From a virus: a DNA stretch of 54,583 nucleotides. The first letter of the stretch is position 1. The number at the start of each line of letters is the position of its first letter. The stretch spans positions 539 to 55,121 of the IMG/VR virus record IMGVR_UViG_3300030116_001444, one strand, 5' to 3'. Below are positions 1-6,321 of this stretch, piece by piece. Both the position numbers and the translations under genes were made by a program. The notes under the pieces were generated by a model. That model saw only the letters and a list, made by a program, of their open reading frames with translations, had not been told where the DNA came from and did not search any database.

Positions 1-1229
1 CCACCTATTTTTAAAAAATCCTTATCTTCTTCAGAAAGATTATCTAATATTCCACTTCCAAAAAACTTTTCTAGCCTTTGTTGAAAACTCTCGCTCTCAG
101 CATCTCCACCATTTTCTAATCTAGCGATAGCATCAGTGACAGAACCACCCTCTTTCATACCTAATAGATCTAATTTATCATTTATGCTACTAGATAACTT
201 ATCACTTAAACCCATCCTTTGTAAATTCTGAAGTAAACTTTGAATTTTCTCACTAAGACCCAATGGCTTTACACCTCCCGTAAGACCTGCAGGTAAATTA
301 GGTTGCTGATTAGATATATTCATCAAAGCATTTAATTGAGCTTCTATGGGTTCTACACCACTAGAAAGTATAGTATTCTTTTCAATTGGAAACACCGCAC
401 TTACCATTGAATCTAAATAGTTTTTTTCTGCATCTTTAGCAAATGTTTCAACATTTGGAGCATCAGCGCCAGCTGCCATTTGAAACTCATCACCTTGGTT
501 TACTTGTGGTGGAACAGGTCTACCTCCTGGTGGAACTTTTGGGTCAAAACCAGTAAACCTAGCTTTAGTTGATGTAAAAGGAGGCTGGCCATCAGCTTCA
601 GCCATCCTAAAAAGATTGTTTACTCTTCCTCTTAATCTTTCAATATCTTCAGTTATACCATCTAAATTTGATGATTTACCACTTTGATTTTGAACATCAA
701 ACTCATCACCCATCGGAGGTGTGGATGACATAATCTCATCATAAGGATCTTCCATCGCAGGAACAGTAGGACCAGTATATCTTCTTGCTTTACGACTATC
801 TTCCTCCTCTTGCGCTATCCTAGCATCTTCTTCCTCTTTAATCTCTGTCGTGTACATTTTGCCGTTATATTCAAAAACTTTTTTTCCTTCCCTACGGGCT
901 TTAGCAAACGCATCACCAAAACTCATACCTCTAGAAGGTTCCTGACCACCGCCAAAGCCAAGTAAACGACCTATTCCCTGTATTAACGCCATCAAAGGGT
1001 TTACAGAGCCACCCTCGTTCATACGCATCGGCATCGGTGGAATCATCGACTGACTTTGTATGCCACTCATCAGATTATTAAAATTTTGCCTAGCCATAGG
1101 ATCTAAATTCATCTCCATTGGTGGCATTTTACCCATCGGGGGCATCGGAGGCATCATATTCATCGGGGGAGTGGTATTCATGGGTGCCATACCTCCTATT
1201 GGAGGTGTTTGCATAGGATTTGGGAGCAT
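1..1229 (-). CDS. Virion-type protein with MNEGGSV motifs (3' end cut by window edge)
   Basis: An open frame runs leftwards from an ATG at 1227-1229 to the window edge with no stop, so about 409 residues are visible. A good ribosome binding site (AAGGATG) precedes the start. The N-terminus is rich in Met, Pro and Gly (many MPPM-type steps). It is followed by 'MNEGGSVNPLMALIQGIG' and a Gly-rich stretch near residue 70, and a second 'MKEGGSVTDAIARL' near the visible end. The same EGGSV signature occurs in the protein at 23373-24125. I recognise this motif from uncharacterised virion-region proteins of marine phages; a structural or tail role is inference. Confidence 0.75.
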   Translation of the reverse strand, partial: MLPNPMQTPPIGGMAPMNTTPPMNMMPPMPPMGKMPPMEMNLDPMARQNFNNLMSGIQSQSMIPPMPMRMNEGGSVNPLMALIQGIGRLLGFGGGQEPSRGMSFGDAFAKARREGKKVFEYNGKMYTTEIKEEEDARIAQEEEDSRKARRYTGPTVPAMEDPYDEIMSSTPPMGDEFDVQNQSGKSSNLDGITEDIERLRGRVNNLFRMAEADGQPPFTSTKARFTGFDPKVPPGGRPVPPQVNQGDEFQMAAGADAPNVETFAKDAEKNYLDSMVSAVFPIEKNTILSSGVEPIEAQLNALMNISNQQPNLPAGLTGGVKPLGLSEKIQSLLQNLQRMGLSDKLSSSINDKLDLLGMKEGGSVTDAIARLENGGDAESESFQQRLEKFFGSGILDNLSEEDKDFLKIG

Positions 1230-1273
1230 ATTAACATCCTTTTTTAAAAAAATTGTCTTATGTTAGTACAGAT

Positions 1274-1627
1274 TTAGTATTTTGACAACATATTATCAAA
1301 TTCTTTTGAAGATTGTTTTAAAATTTTCTCCAATCGGTCTATATCTACGCTACCAATACCCAATATATCATCAATTTCTTTCCTCAAAGCCTTGATTCTA
1401 TTCAAATCAAACATCGAAAACCCGTCTAAAGGCTCTTTCGCTCCCAAATTAGCCTTTACACTTTGCTCAATCGCTAAAGGAATAGGTTTTTCTCCCTTTT
1501 CATAGTAGCAATACATACGCATACCCACACCTAGCTGGTCAGCCATCTGCTGCAACGTCAATCCCAAGCTCTTACGAGCCGATTTCAGCTCCTCACCACT
1601 CATCATACTGTTGTATTTACGCTTCAT
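1274..1627 (-). CDS. XRE-family HTH transcriptional regulator
   Basis: The protein of about 117 residues carries a classic helix-turn-helix near its N-terminus: 'EELKSARKSLGLTLQQMADQLGV' followed by 'YYEKGEKPIPLA', the usual XRE/Cro recognition-helix layout. The start chosen is the ATG at 1627, because AGGGAGAG precedes it and it overlaps the upstream stop as ATGA; a longer reading to 1660 has no advantage. It is the second gene of a two-gene unit with the small secreted protein. It probably represses its own operon through the 17-bp palindrome at 1850-1866 (inference). No integrase is seen, so a lysogeny role is not shown. Confidence 0.8.
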   Translation of the reverse strand: MKRKYNSMMSGEELKSARKSLGLTLQQMADQLGVGMRMYCYYEKGEKPIPLAIEQSVKANLGAKEPLDGFSMFDLNRIKALRKEIDDILGIGSVDIDRLEKILKQSSKEFDNMLSKY

Positions 1628-1827
1628 ATCTCTCTCCCTTCCAATTTTATCTCCTGACATAGCGCCTTTACATGGTAAACAGATGGCTCCTCAAACAAAA
1701 TCAACGCTTTTTCTTGTGAAATAGCCAAACAATCGTCCCAATTGTCGTAGAACTCCCAATTTCTAGTGACAACCATGCAACTTTCGGCAAAAACACTCGA
1801 ACATATCAGTATAATCGGCATAAACAT
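1624..1827 (-). CDS. Small secreted/periplasmic protein with signal peptide
   Basis: From the ATG at 1827 the protein starts MFMPIILICSSVFAESC. This is a hydrophobic core ending in the AxA-like cleavage motif VFA, so a signal peptide of about 15 residues is likely. The remaining mature part, about 50 residues, has two further Cys residues and several aromatics. The frame also stays open to a TTG at 1842, but the predicted -10 box lies there, so the ATG at 1827 or the one at 1821 is preferred. Its stop overlaps the XRE start. Function is unknown; co-transcription with a regulator suggests early expression, perhaps in superinfection control (speculative). Confidence 0.55.
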   Translation of the reverse strand: MFMPIILICSSVFAESCMVVTRNWEFYDNWDDCLAISQEKALILFEEPSVYHVKALCQEIKLEGREI

Positions 1828-1832
1828 AATTA

Positions 1833-1866
1833 AAAGTAGCAATGATTACAACATTTGTCAAATGTT
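1833..1866 (-). promoter_or_regulatory. Promoter with overlapping palindromic operator for the XRE operon
   Basis: On the minus strand TTGACA (1861-1856) is followed by a 17-bp spacer and TACTTT (1838-1833). The -35 box lies inside a perfect 8+1+8 palindrome, AACATTTGTCAAATGTT, at 1850-1866. Such a site is what a Cro-like autorepressor would use. Transcription would start almost at the ATG at 1827, so the message may be nearly leaderless. Confidence 0.55.
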
Positions 1867-2030
1867 TTGTGATTGTTTGTAAAAAAGTTGGTATAGAGCC
1901 TGCTTGCTAAACTTGTGTCTTGTGGGGGGTGCCTAGGATCCATTTTGCCCGACCTTTTTTTAGTCCGGTGGTTTAGGGTACCTTCGAACAATTGTTCGGC
2001 TGTACGGCTAAATTTACCTGAATACAGCGC
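1867..2030. other. Non-coding spacer with one dispersed palindrome
   Basis: No convincing ORF lies here. The stretch holds an exact CGAACAATTGTTCG palindrome at 1985-1998, one of the dispersed repeats of this phage, and a G-run at about 1923-1928. It separates the XRE promoter from the terminator of the amidoligase gene. I see no other structure. Confidence 0.6.
1986..1997. repeat. Dispersed palindrome GAACAATTGTTC, exact copy
   Basis: Exact 12-bp palindrome, extended to 14 bp as CGAACAATTGTTCG. It lies between the amidoligase terminator and the XRE promoter. Confidence 0.85.
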
Positions 2031-2057
2031 AAAAAAAAGGCCGTTTTGAAACGGCCT
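2031..2057 (-). terminator. Rho-independent terminator after amidoligase
   Basis: Read on the minus strand, AGGCCGTTT and AAACGGCCT form a 9-bp GC-rich stem (2038-2057) with a two-base loop, followed at once by eight T residues (2038-2031). It lies 24 bp beyond the amidoligase stop. Confidence 0.9.
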
Positions 2058-2080
2058 CTTCTAATTATATTAATTATAGG

Positions 2081-3244
2081 TCATGAAAACCTATTAATTA
2101 ATCTATTATATACATCATGATCTAAACCATAGTGTACATGAGCAGAACCAATTATATTTGGTGGCAAGAATTGTTCGTTTGGTTGGTTTGTTGTTTCAAT
2201 TTTAGTATATGTCTCAGGTATTCTATAACCGCCTAGATCATATAATCCATTACTAGAACCGTATTGATTATTAAATTCTTGTTGCGGAATATTAGTACAA
2301 GCTTGCTGACTTCCTAAAATACGTCTTATTTCATTCGCTCTAGCACGCACAGAGTTTGGTGTGTTTAAACCTACTTCTTGCATGATTTCTCTTGTAGATG
2401 CGCTACCACCATTCCTAATAATAAAAGATGCCATTCTAGTAGCTTGACTATTACCAAATTGCATAACACCAGTATCTGATGGTCTTGTCAGAACAATTGT
2501 TTGTTCTGTTGTTCCAGAACCTAAAGCAATTCTATTTTTAATAGTATGATCAATCATATTAAGTAAGAATGTACACCAATCAATAATCTTCTCAGCTATA
2601 AAAGATCCATCACGTTGCCTAAACTCAATAGTTTCTTTTGATGATCTTAAAGGATTATAATTCACAGCATAAAACTTATTACCACCTTGTATTCTTGCCA
2701 ATTCATCAATGGTATTCGCATTCATTATTCTATCATAATAATTACTCATTTTTTTTGCATAATAGTTATTGTGTCTGCTAGGCGCTAGAGTAGTACATAT
2801 TTCAGCAAAGTGATCATAATATCTGATACCAATGTCTTTAAGCGCTAGTAATGACATTTGATTAGTATAATCTAGCATTGTTAAAACTTCAGCTTTATTA
2901 GTTGAGAATTTATCCCACGATAGATGATTAAATGAAACGGGATCTACTGTATATGATAATTGTCTAGATGATACGTGTACGTGTAAACCGCACTTAGAAT
3001 TTATTTTAGCGCCAATATTAGTTAATTTATTTTCTATTAACTTATATTTTTCTATAGCAAATTCATTTAATATCATTGGTGGCATATTAATTTCAAAAAT
3101 TTGCTCAGAATTTGGCGTGGCATCTTCTTTTAAAACTACATAATCTGTAATTTCAGGACCTAAAAGATTAAATACATCACCTAATATGTTAGTATTTTCT
3201 ACTGTAAATTCTATTTCTACACTGAATAAATAATTGTAAGTCAT
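2081..3244 (-). CDS. Amidoligase-family (COOH-NH2 ligase) enzyme
   Basis: This 387-residue protein has the hallmarks of the Amidoligase_2 family, a glutamine-synthetase-fold group predicted to join a carboxyl to an amine at the cost of ATP. They are VEIEFT at 9-14 (metal/ATP acids), EIN near 51-53, CGLHVHV at 85-91, and ETIEFRQRDGS at 204-214. After about residue 250 comes an extension with a region near 280-312 (STREIMQEVGLNTPNSVRARA) that looks like a helix-turn-helix. Family knowledge: phage amidoligases are often found near gamma-glutamylcyclotransferase genes, and one lies at 5528-6028. Its promoter element is shared with that gene. The substrate is unknown. Confidence 0.75.
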   Translation of the reverse strand: MTYNYLFSVEIEFTVENTNILGDVFNLLGPEITDYVVLKEDATPNSEQIFEINMPPMILNEFAIEKYKLIENKLTNIGAKINSKCGLHVHVSSRQLSYTVDPVSFNHLSWDKFSTNKAEVLTMLDYTNQMSLLALKDIGIRYYDHFAEICTTLAPSRHNNYYAKKMSNYYDRIMNANTIDELARIQGGNKFYAVNYNPLRSSKETIEFRQRDGSFIAEKIIDWCTFLLNMIDHTIKNRIALGSGTTEQTIVLTRPSDTGVMQFGNSQATRMASFIIRNGGSASTREIMQEVGLNTPNSVRARANEIRRILGSQQACTNIPQQEFNNQYGSSNGLYDLGGYRIPETYTKIETTNQPNEQFLPPNIIGSAHVHYGLDHDVYNRLINRFS

Positions 3245-3307
3245 TGTTTTTATTACCTTTTCTTTGTTTCACTAGATAGGCACAACCAAGCGCCTATATT
3301 CATTATG

Positions 3308-3336
3308 CATATATATGCAATCATTGCAACACTTAA
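3308..3336 (-). promoter_or_regulatory. Amidoligase promoter with TGCAATCATTGCA operator
   Basis: Minus strand: a weak -35 TTAAGT (3336-3331), 17-bp spacer, -10 TATATG (3313-3308). The spacer contains a perfect inverted repeat, TGCAATCATTGCA (3316-3328). The 21 bp at 3309-3329 match 6054-6074, upstream of the cyclotransferase gene, at 20 of 21 positions and in the same promoter register. Confidence 0.6.
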
Positions 3337-3402
3337 ATAACAATTGTTCGGATTTTTTTTATTGGATATCCAGCCAGCTTTTTTTTATCAGCTGGTAAAC
3401 TC

Positions 3403-3414
3403 GAACAATTGTTC
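3403..3414. repeat. Dispersed palindrome GAACAATTGTTC, exact copy
   Basis: Exact copy, flanked to CGAACAATTGTTCG (3402-3415). A one-mismatch copy (TAACAATTGTTC) lies 65 bp to the left at 3338-3349. Both sit between the amidoligase promoter and a bidirectional terminator. Confidence 0.85.
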
Positions 3415-3423
3415 GGATTATTT

Positions 3424-3460
3424 AAAAAAAAATAGCTGGGAAAAAATCCAGCTTTTTTTG
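3424..3460. terminator. Bidirectional rho-independent terminator
   Basis: AGCTGG (3434-3439) and CCAGCT (3448-3453) form a stem. It is followed by T residues on the plus strand, and on the minus strand the A-run at 3424-3432 gives a T-run. For the minus strand it ends the small-gene operon that starts near 4174. Confidence 0.7.
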
Positions 3461-3520
3461 TTTTTTTTGTGTGTGTTTTTTTGTTGTGTTTTTTGGGCTG
3501 AGGTTCGGATCTATTTAAGA

Positions 3521-3555
3521 CCCGATAAAACCCGAACCCCGAACCCCGACCCGAC
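3521..3555. repeat. Short tandem CCCGAAC-type repeats
   Basis: Five CCCGA-type units follow one another in 35 bp: CCCGATAAAA, CCCGAAC, CCCGAAC, CCCGA, CCCGA. The same word is very frequent between 3.5 and 10.3 kb. The tract lies directly after the stop of the small membrane peptide gene. Confidence 0.6.
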
Positions 3556-3639
3556 TTACAAGGCCAGCCCGATTGCTATAATCATATAAATCATAGCTAA
3601 TAAAAACACCGATTGTAACAAGGCTAATACTTTTAACAT
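3556..3639 (-). CDS. 27-residue single-span membrane peptide
   Basis: A strong ribosome binding site (GGAGGAAA) precedes the ATG at 3639. The product is almost entirely hydrophobic (MLKVLALLQSVFLLAMIYMI and then AIGLAL), one membrane segment with a single N-terminal Lys. The start overlaps the end of the upstream zinc-finger gene by 7 bp, which supports coupling. Function is unknown; a holin-like or regulatory membrane peptide is possible but not shown. Confidence 0.45.
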   Translation of the reverse strand: MLKVLALLQSVFLLAMIYMIIAIGLAL

Positions 3640-3875
3640 TGTTTTTCCTCCCATTTAATTTTTCCCTCCATGTCTTGTTGGTTGAAACAACGACCACATA
3701 GGCAATTGTAATCACCCATGTCGTATTTCTCCTTAATGTCGCCATGCCAATAGAAGTAGATGTTTGGGTTGTAATGAGGGCTTTCTTCCATAGCTTTATC
3801 TTGAGCGTCATCACCTTCTGACATGTTGTCTATTTCATCGTCATTGTAGTCGTTACAAATTTCACACTTTGCCAT
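3633..3875 (-). CDS. Small acidic protein with CxxC zinc-binding pairs
   Basis: Eighty residues starting MAKCEICND, with a second Cys cluster near residue 60 (CLCGRCF). CxxC plus CxxC spacing suggests one zinc-ribbon-like site. The middle is very acidic. The ATG at 3875 overlaps the previous stop as TAATG and has AAGGTGG upstream, so it is preferred over an in-frame GTG at 3884. Likely a small early regulatory or interaction protein; no family recognised. Confidence 0.6.
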   Translation of the reverse strand: MAKCEICNDYNDDEIDNMSEGDDAQDKAMEESPHYNPNIYFYWHGDIKEKYDMGDYNCLCGRCFNQQDMEGKIKWEEKQC

Positions 3876-4174
3876 TATAGCCACCTTTGTTTAATTGCGT
3901 ACCCGTCCCCGTACAGTTCCGAAGATAAATGATGTACTAAGTGAAAACCCATATCCATACCGCAACCCGATATTCCGATCGAATTCGTCTTATCTTTATA
4001 AGTATAGCCCAGAAGTTTGGCAATATTATAAGATTGATTGAGAAGGCTATCACCCGATTGAACAATAATTGAAATGTGTCTATACATTCCTGACGGCGAT
4101 ACTTTTCTTATTATTGTGTGAACAGTGTCACCCTTTTTGATTTGGCTTTTTAAAGTTTCTTTAATTTCATTCAT
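3875..4174 (-). CDS. Conserved phage/plasmid-type protein with VSPSGMYR motif
   Basis: Ninety-nine residues starting MNEIKETLKSQIKKGDTVHT. The core 'TIIRKVSPSGMYRHISI' resembles a family common in phages and plasmids ('VyTilRhVSrSGMsR'), whose function is unknown to me. A conserved 'GCGMDMGFHLVHHLS' follows near residue 75. The start at 4174 is preferred: AAAGGAG lies at the right distance, whereas the longer reading to 4207 would begin inside the promoter. It heads a short operon with the zinc-ribbon gene and the membrane peptide. Confidence 0.65.
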   Translation of the reverse strand: MNEIKETLKSQIKKGDTVHTIIRKVSPSGMYRHISIIVQSGDSLLNQSYNIAKLLGYTYKDKTNSIGISGCGMDMGFHLVHHLSSELYGDGYAIKQRWL

Positions 4175-4207
4175 AGCTGTTAAGCTCCTTTGTTTTGCTA
4201 ATACCAC

Positions 4208-4236
4208 AAATTACCATATATATTATATAGTGTCAA
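4208..4236 (-). promoter_or_regulatory. Promoter of the 4174-3556 small-gene operon
   Basis: Minus strand TTGACA (4236-4231), 17-bp spacer, TAATTT (4213-4208). The spacer ends with ATATGG, so it carries half of the TATGGTAT element seen at other promoters. Confidence 0.55.
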
Positions 4237-4635
4237 CAACTTTTTTTCAAAGTGTGGCGTGTCGATAAAGAATTTGCTGCCTGGAAGCGCCCGGGAAAAA
4301 TTACGAACAATTGTTCGACTGTCCTCCTGGAGGTCCTCGGGATCGCTGCCTGGGAACTGCTGCCAGGACTAACCTGCTGCCTGGGGTGTAATCCCGAACA
4401 ATTGTTCGACTGTCTTCTGCTGCAGGTCCGAAGTGCTGTTGCTGCCTGGGGCAGCGACCCAGTTCCCTGGCTGCCAGGGCTGCCGTAAGCCCGAATCCCG
4501 AACAATTGTGCGGTGCTGCAAATGTCCCGAGTTGTCCCGATGTCCCGATTCTGGTAACTTTGGCATTGGAACAACACCCTTCACCAGCCCGATTCTGCTC
4601 CGTCCTGCTGGGAAACCCAAGTTATCCCGAACAAT
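4237..4635. repeat. GC-rich non-coding island with repeated palindromes and GCTGCCTGG nonamers
   Basis: About 400 bp, much richer in G and C than its surroundings, without a credible gene. CGAACAATTGTTCGACTGTC occurs exactly twice (4304-4323, 4395-4414) and a decayed copy begins at 4499. GCTGCCTGG occurs at 4276, 4345, 4376 and 4441; GCTGCCAGG at 4359 and 4470. Units of roughly 91-104 bp can be drawn. Short ORFs in both strands are low-complexity reading of the repeats. Origin, packaging site or transcribed RNA are all possible; none is shown. Confidence 0.65.
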
Positions 4636-5145
4636 TTACTGAACTGTGTTATCTTCTACTATCAGAGGCTCGGATTCTTGCGCTGGCGTAATATCCTTCA
4701 TACGTTGCTGGGCTATTTTCATAAAATCGCCAAGTTTTTCTAACAATTGTTCTCGAGTCATAGCGTCAACATTCTCATGTTTTACATGGCTTTTATTAAT
4801 TAGTAGTCCAGTGGCCTTCAATCTTAGCTCTTCAGCCCGTATTGCATCACCGAACTTCCCGACCATCATGGCTTGATCCCGTATGTGCTGCAAATCCCGA
4901 ACAGATTTAGCTACAGTCACCCCGAACTTGCTCTCTAGCTCCTGTCGCATCTCCTCCAGTCGTTCCTGTATGATCGGCCTTCTGAGAAGGCGAACAGCGT
5001 CTACTGTTGGATTAGCGTATCCTGCTGATCTCGCAGAGGCTGTCTGAGTCATGTCTTTATGAACATAGTTATCCAGAAACTCCTGCTGTTGTTTTGTTAT
5101 TCTCCTGTTGTCTTTATGTTTTGAAGGTTCACCGAACTTTGACAT
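4636..5145 (-). CDS. Terminase_2-like small terminase subunit homologue
   Basis: The protein of 169 residues from MSKFGEPSKH contains 'ITKQQQEFLDNYVHKDMTQT', then 'ASARSAGY', a proline and 'LLRRPIIQERL'. This is the usual N-terminal helix-turn-helix of Terminase_2 proteins (K-Q..F...Y..d...T.A...AGY......LL..P.i). A helical middle and C-terminus follow. The start at 5145 has AGGAG 11 bp upstream; the frame opens further to 5184 without a ribosome site. It lies far from terL, which has its own TerS-like partner at 53863-54255, so this copy may instead be a DNA-binding regulator or second recognition subunit (inference). Confidence 0.6.
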   Translation of the reverse strand: MSKFGEPSKHKDNRRITKQQQEFLDNYVHKDMTQTASARSAGYANPTVDAVRLLRRPIIQERLEEMRQELESKFGVTVAKSVRDLQHIRDQAMMVGKFGDAIRAEELRLKATGLLINKSHVKHENVDAMTREQLLEKLGDFMKIAQQRMKDITPAQESEPLIVEDNTVQ

Positions 5146-5470
5146 TCCGAACAATTCTCCTGTTATTACTGCTGGTCCTATCATACAGCTACAGATGAAG
5201 TTATCAAGTCTTTTGGTATGGTGGTGGTGGGGGACTTACTACAGTCCCCACCATACCCCTGTAAGGGGTGTACCACACTGTAGTAAATAGTTTGTTTAAA
5301 ATCAATAACTTACACCGAAAACTTAACTGTAGTCTAGCCCGAACTGTACAACTGTAGTAAACCCCCGAACCCCTTACAAATAAGGTGTTTGCGAACTACA
5401 GTGTGACGAACTACAGTGTACTGCAGTTTGTAGTTGTAGTTCACCCGAACAATTATACGGAAGCAGCAGC
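5146..5470. repeat. Non-coding region with six ACTGTAGT/ACTACAGT copies and hairpins
   Basis: No gene here. The 8-mer ACTGTAGT occurs at 5277, 5326 and 5351, and its reverse complement ACTACAGT at 5238, 5395 and 5410. The last two belong to a direct repeat GAACTACAGTGT (5393-5404, 5408-5419). Two strong hairpins, GGGGACT/AGTCCCC (5230-5249) and CCCCT/AGGGG (about 5255-5267), sit at the left side. A decayed GAACAATTGTTC copy is at 5447-5458. It lies upstream of the Terminase_2-like gene and looks like an iteron or multi-site operator. Confidence 0.6.
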
Positions 5471-5500
5471 AAAAAAAAAGCCCCGCAAAAACGAGGCTTT
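5471..5500 (-). terminator. Rho-independent terminator after the cyclotransferase gene
   Basis: On the minus strand AGCCTCG pairs with CGGGGCT (one G-U) around a short T-rich loop, followed by nine T residues (5479-5471). Confidence 0.85.
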
Positions 5501-5527
5501 CAGTTATGGAGAAAATACATGAATATT

Positions 5528-6028
5528 TTACTTAGTCTTGACATCGTACCACCAATCACCCTTTCTGTAACCAAAAAAATCATAGTCAGTAACAGTTTTT
5601 TCTCTGGCCTCTGCCAAAGCCTTGCGAAGGTGCTTGTCGTCAAGTCCGAAGTCAGCATAACCCTCTTTGATGACATTGTAGTAGAAACTACTTGGCTCTG
5701 AGATACCTTTGTGGTTCATCATGTATGTCATCACTGTGCGATCATGAAAGATGTTATCTCTGAAATAATGTCTTCTGTATAGACCATTACCTATTTTAGA
5801 TACACCCTCATAGCGATCAAGAGCGATCAAACATTTGTCAGTAATCTCCCATAATCCAATAGGTAGATAGCTACCCTTGGATGGCTCAATGTCAGCTACA
5901 CCCCTGAACACCAGCTTGAAATCTGGTAAGATAAAGCCGTGTATAGGTCTTGCATCTGGACAACGATTAGCCATTTGACCAATGTTCATATTAGAACCAT
6001 AGGCCATATATAATGTTTTGTTTGTCAT
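5528..6028 (-). CDS. Gamma-glutamylcyclotransferase-like enzyme (GGCT/AIG2 fold)
   Basis: The 166-residue protein closely follows the GGCT layout: YMAYGSNMN at 7-15 (substrate-binding loop), RCPDA at 22-26, and a strand 'LPIGLWEITDKCLIALDRYEG', where E74 corresponds to the catalytic glutamate of the 'LDxxEGV' motif. 'GLYRRHYF' and 'YMMN' follow, as in animal GGCT. Family activity: removal of gamma-glutamyl groups as 5-oxoproline. A strong site (AAGGAGGAC) precedes the ATG. It has its own promoter and terminator and shares an operator-like element with the amidoligase gene. A role in trimming gamma-glutamyl-type links is inference. Confidence 0.8.
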   Translation of the reverse strand: MTNKTLYMAYGSNMNIGQMANRCPDARPIHGFILPDFKLVFRGVADIEPSKGSYLPIGLWEITDKCLIALDRYEGVSKIGNGLYRRHYFRDNIFHDRTVMTYMMNHKGISEPSSFYYNVIKEGYADFGLDDKHLRKALAEAREKTVTDYDFFGYRKGDWWYDVKTK

Positions 6029-6052
6029 ATTGTCCTCCTTGTTGAATACCTA

Positions 6053-6081
6053 TATATATATGCAATCAATGCAAATGTCAA
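6053..6081 (-). promoter_or_regulatory. Promoter of the cyclotransferase gene, with shared operator
   Basis: Minus strand TTGACA (6081-6076), 17-bp spacer, TATATA (6058-6053). The spacer holds TGCAATCAATGCA (6061-6073), one mismatch from the palindrome in the amidoligase promoter. It is divergent to the plus-strand promoter at 6096, with 14 bp between the two -35 boxes. Confidence 0.75.
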
Positions 6082-6095
6082 GCCAAATAAGGCTG

Positions 6096-6137
6096 TTGAC
6101 AATGTATGCTGTCTATGGTATTATATGGTATTGTCAA
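6096..6137 (+). promoter_or_regulatory. Promoter of the plus-strand micro-gene operon, with TATGGTAT element
   Basis: TTGACA (6096-6101), 17-bp spacer, TATTAT (6119-6124). TGGTATTATATGGTATT (6116-6132) covers the -10 box and is repeated exactly at 16963-16979. TTGACAAT (6096-6103) and ATTGTCAA (6130-6137) form an outer 8-bp inverted repeat. Confidence 0.75.
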
Positions 6138-6153
6138 TAAATAGGAGCAAATA

Positions 6154-6321
6154 ATGAAACTTTCTGAAAAACAAATTACAGAAATAATTAAGAACAACCC
6201 TTTTAATTCTTCTTTTGATATTTGCAGTGTTTGTGATGGTGTAGAAAACTATGGTCAAATGTCAGATATTAATGAAGTAGATTTTGATTTGATTTGCAAT
6301 GATTGTAAAGGAGCAAAATAA
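6154..6321 (+). CDS. 55-residue protein with two CxxC pairs
   Basis: First gene after the plus-strand promoter, preceded by AGGAG. The product starts MKLSEKQITEIIKNNPF and has CSVC near residue 24 and CNDC near residue 48, spacing that suits one zinc ribbon. Its stop TAA overlaps the next ATG by one base. Function is unknown; its place at the head of an early-type operon suggests a host- or transcription-directed peptide (inference). Confidence 0.65.
   Translation: MKLSEKQITEIIKNNPFNSSFDICSVCDGVENYGQMSDINEVDFDLICNDCKGAK

Noticed and set aside
1274-1866. Lysogeny module of a temperate phage
   Set aside because: Only an XRE regulator and operator are seen. No integrase, excisionase, attachment site or antirepressor is visible.
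3344-3589. 81-residue plus-strand ORF
   Set aside because: It runs through a bidirectional terminator and T-rich tracts, has no ribosome site and contains low-complexity Phe/Cys runs.
3515-3814. 99-residue minus-strand ORF
   Set aside because: It overlaps the better zinc-ribbon gene and the small membrane peptide gene in another frame, and it has no supported start.
4304-4414. Insertion sequence or MITE with GAACAATTGTTC ends
   Set aside because: No transposase, no target-site duplication and no constant interior between palindrome copies. The copies also occur inside genes without disrupting them.
4233-4642. Several overlapping ORFs of 69-114 residues on both strands
   Set aside because: All are readings of the GC-rich repeat island. 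They contain the repeat words in several frames and have no good ribosome sites.
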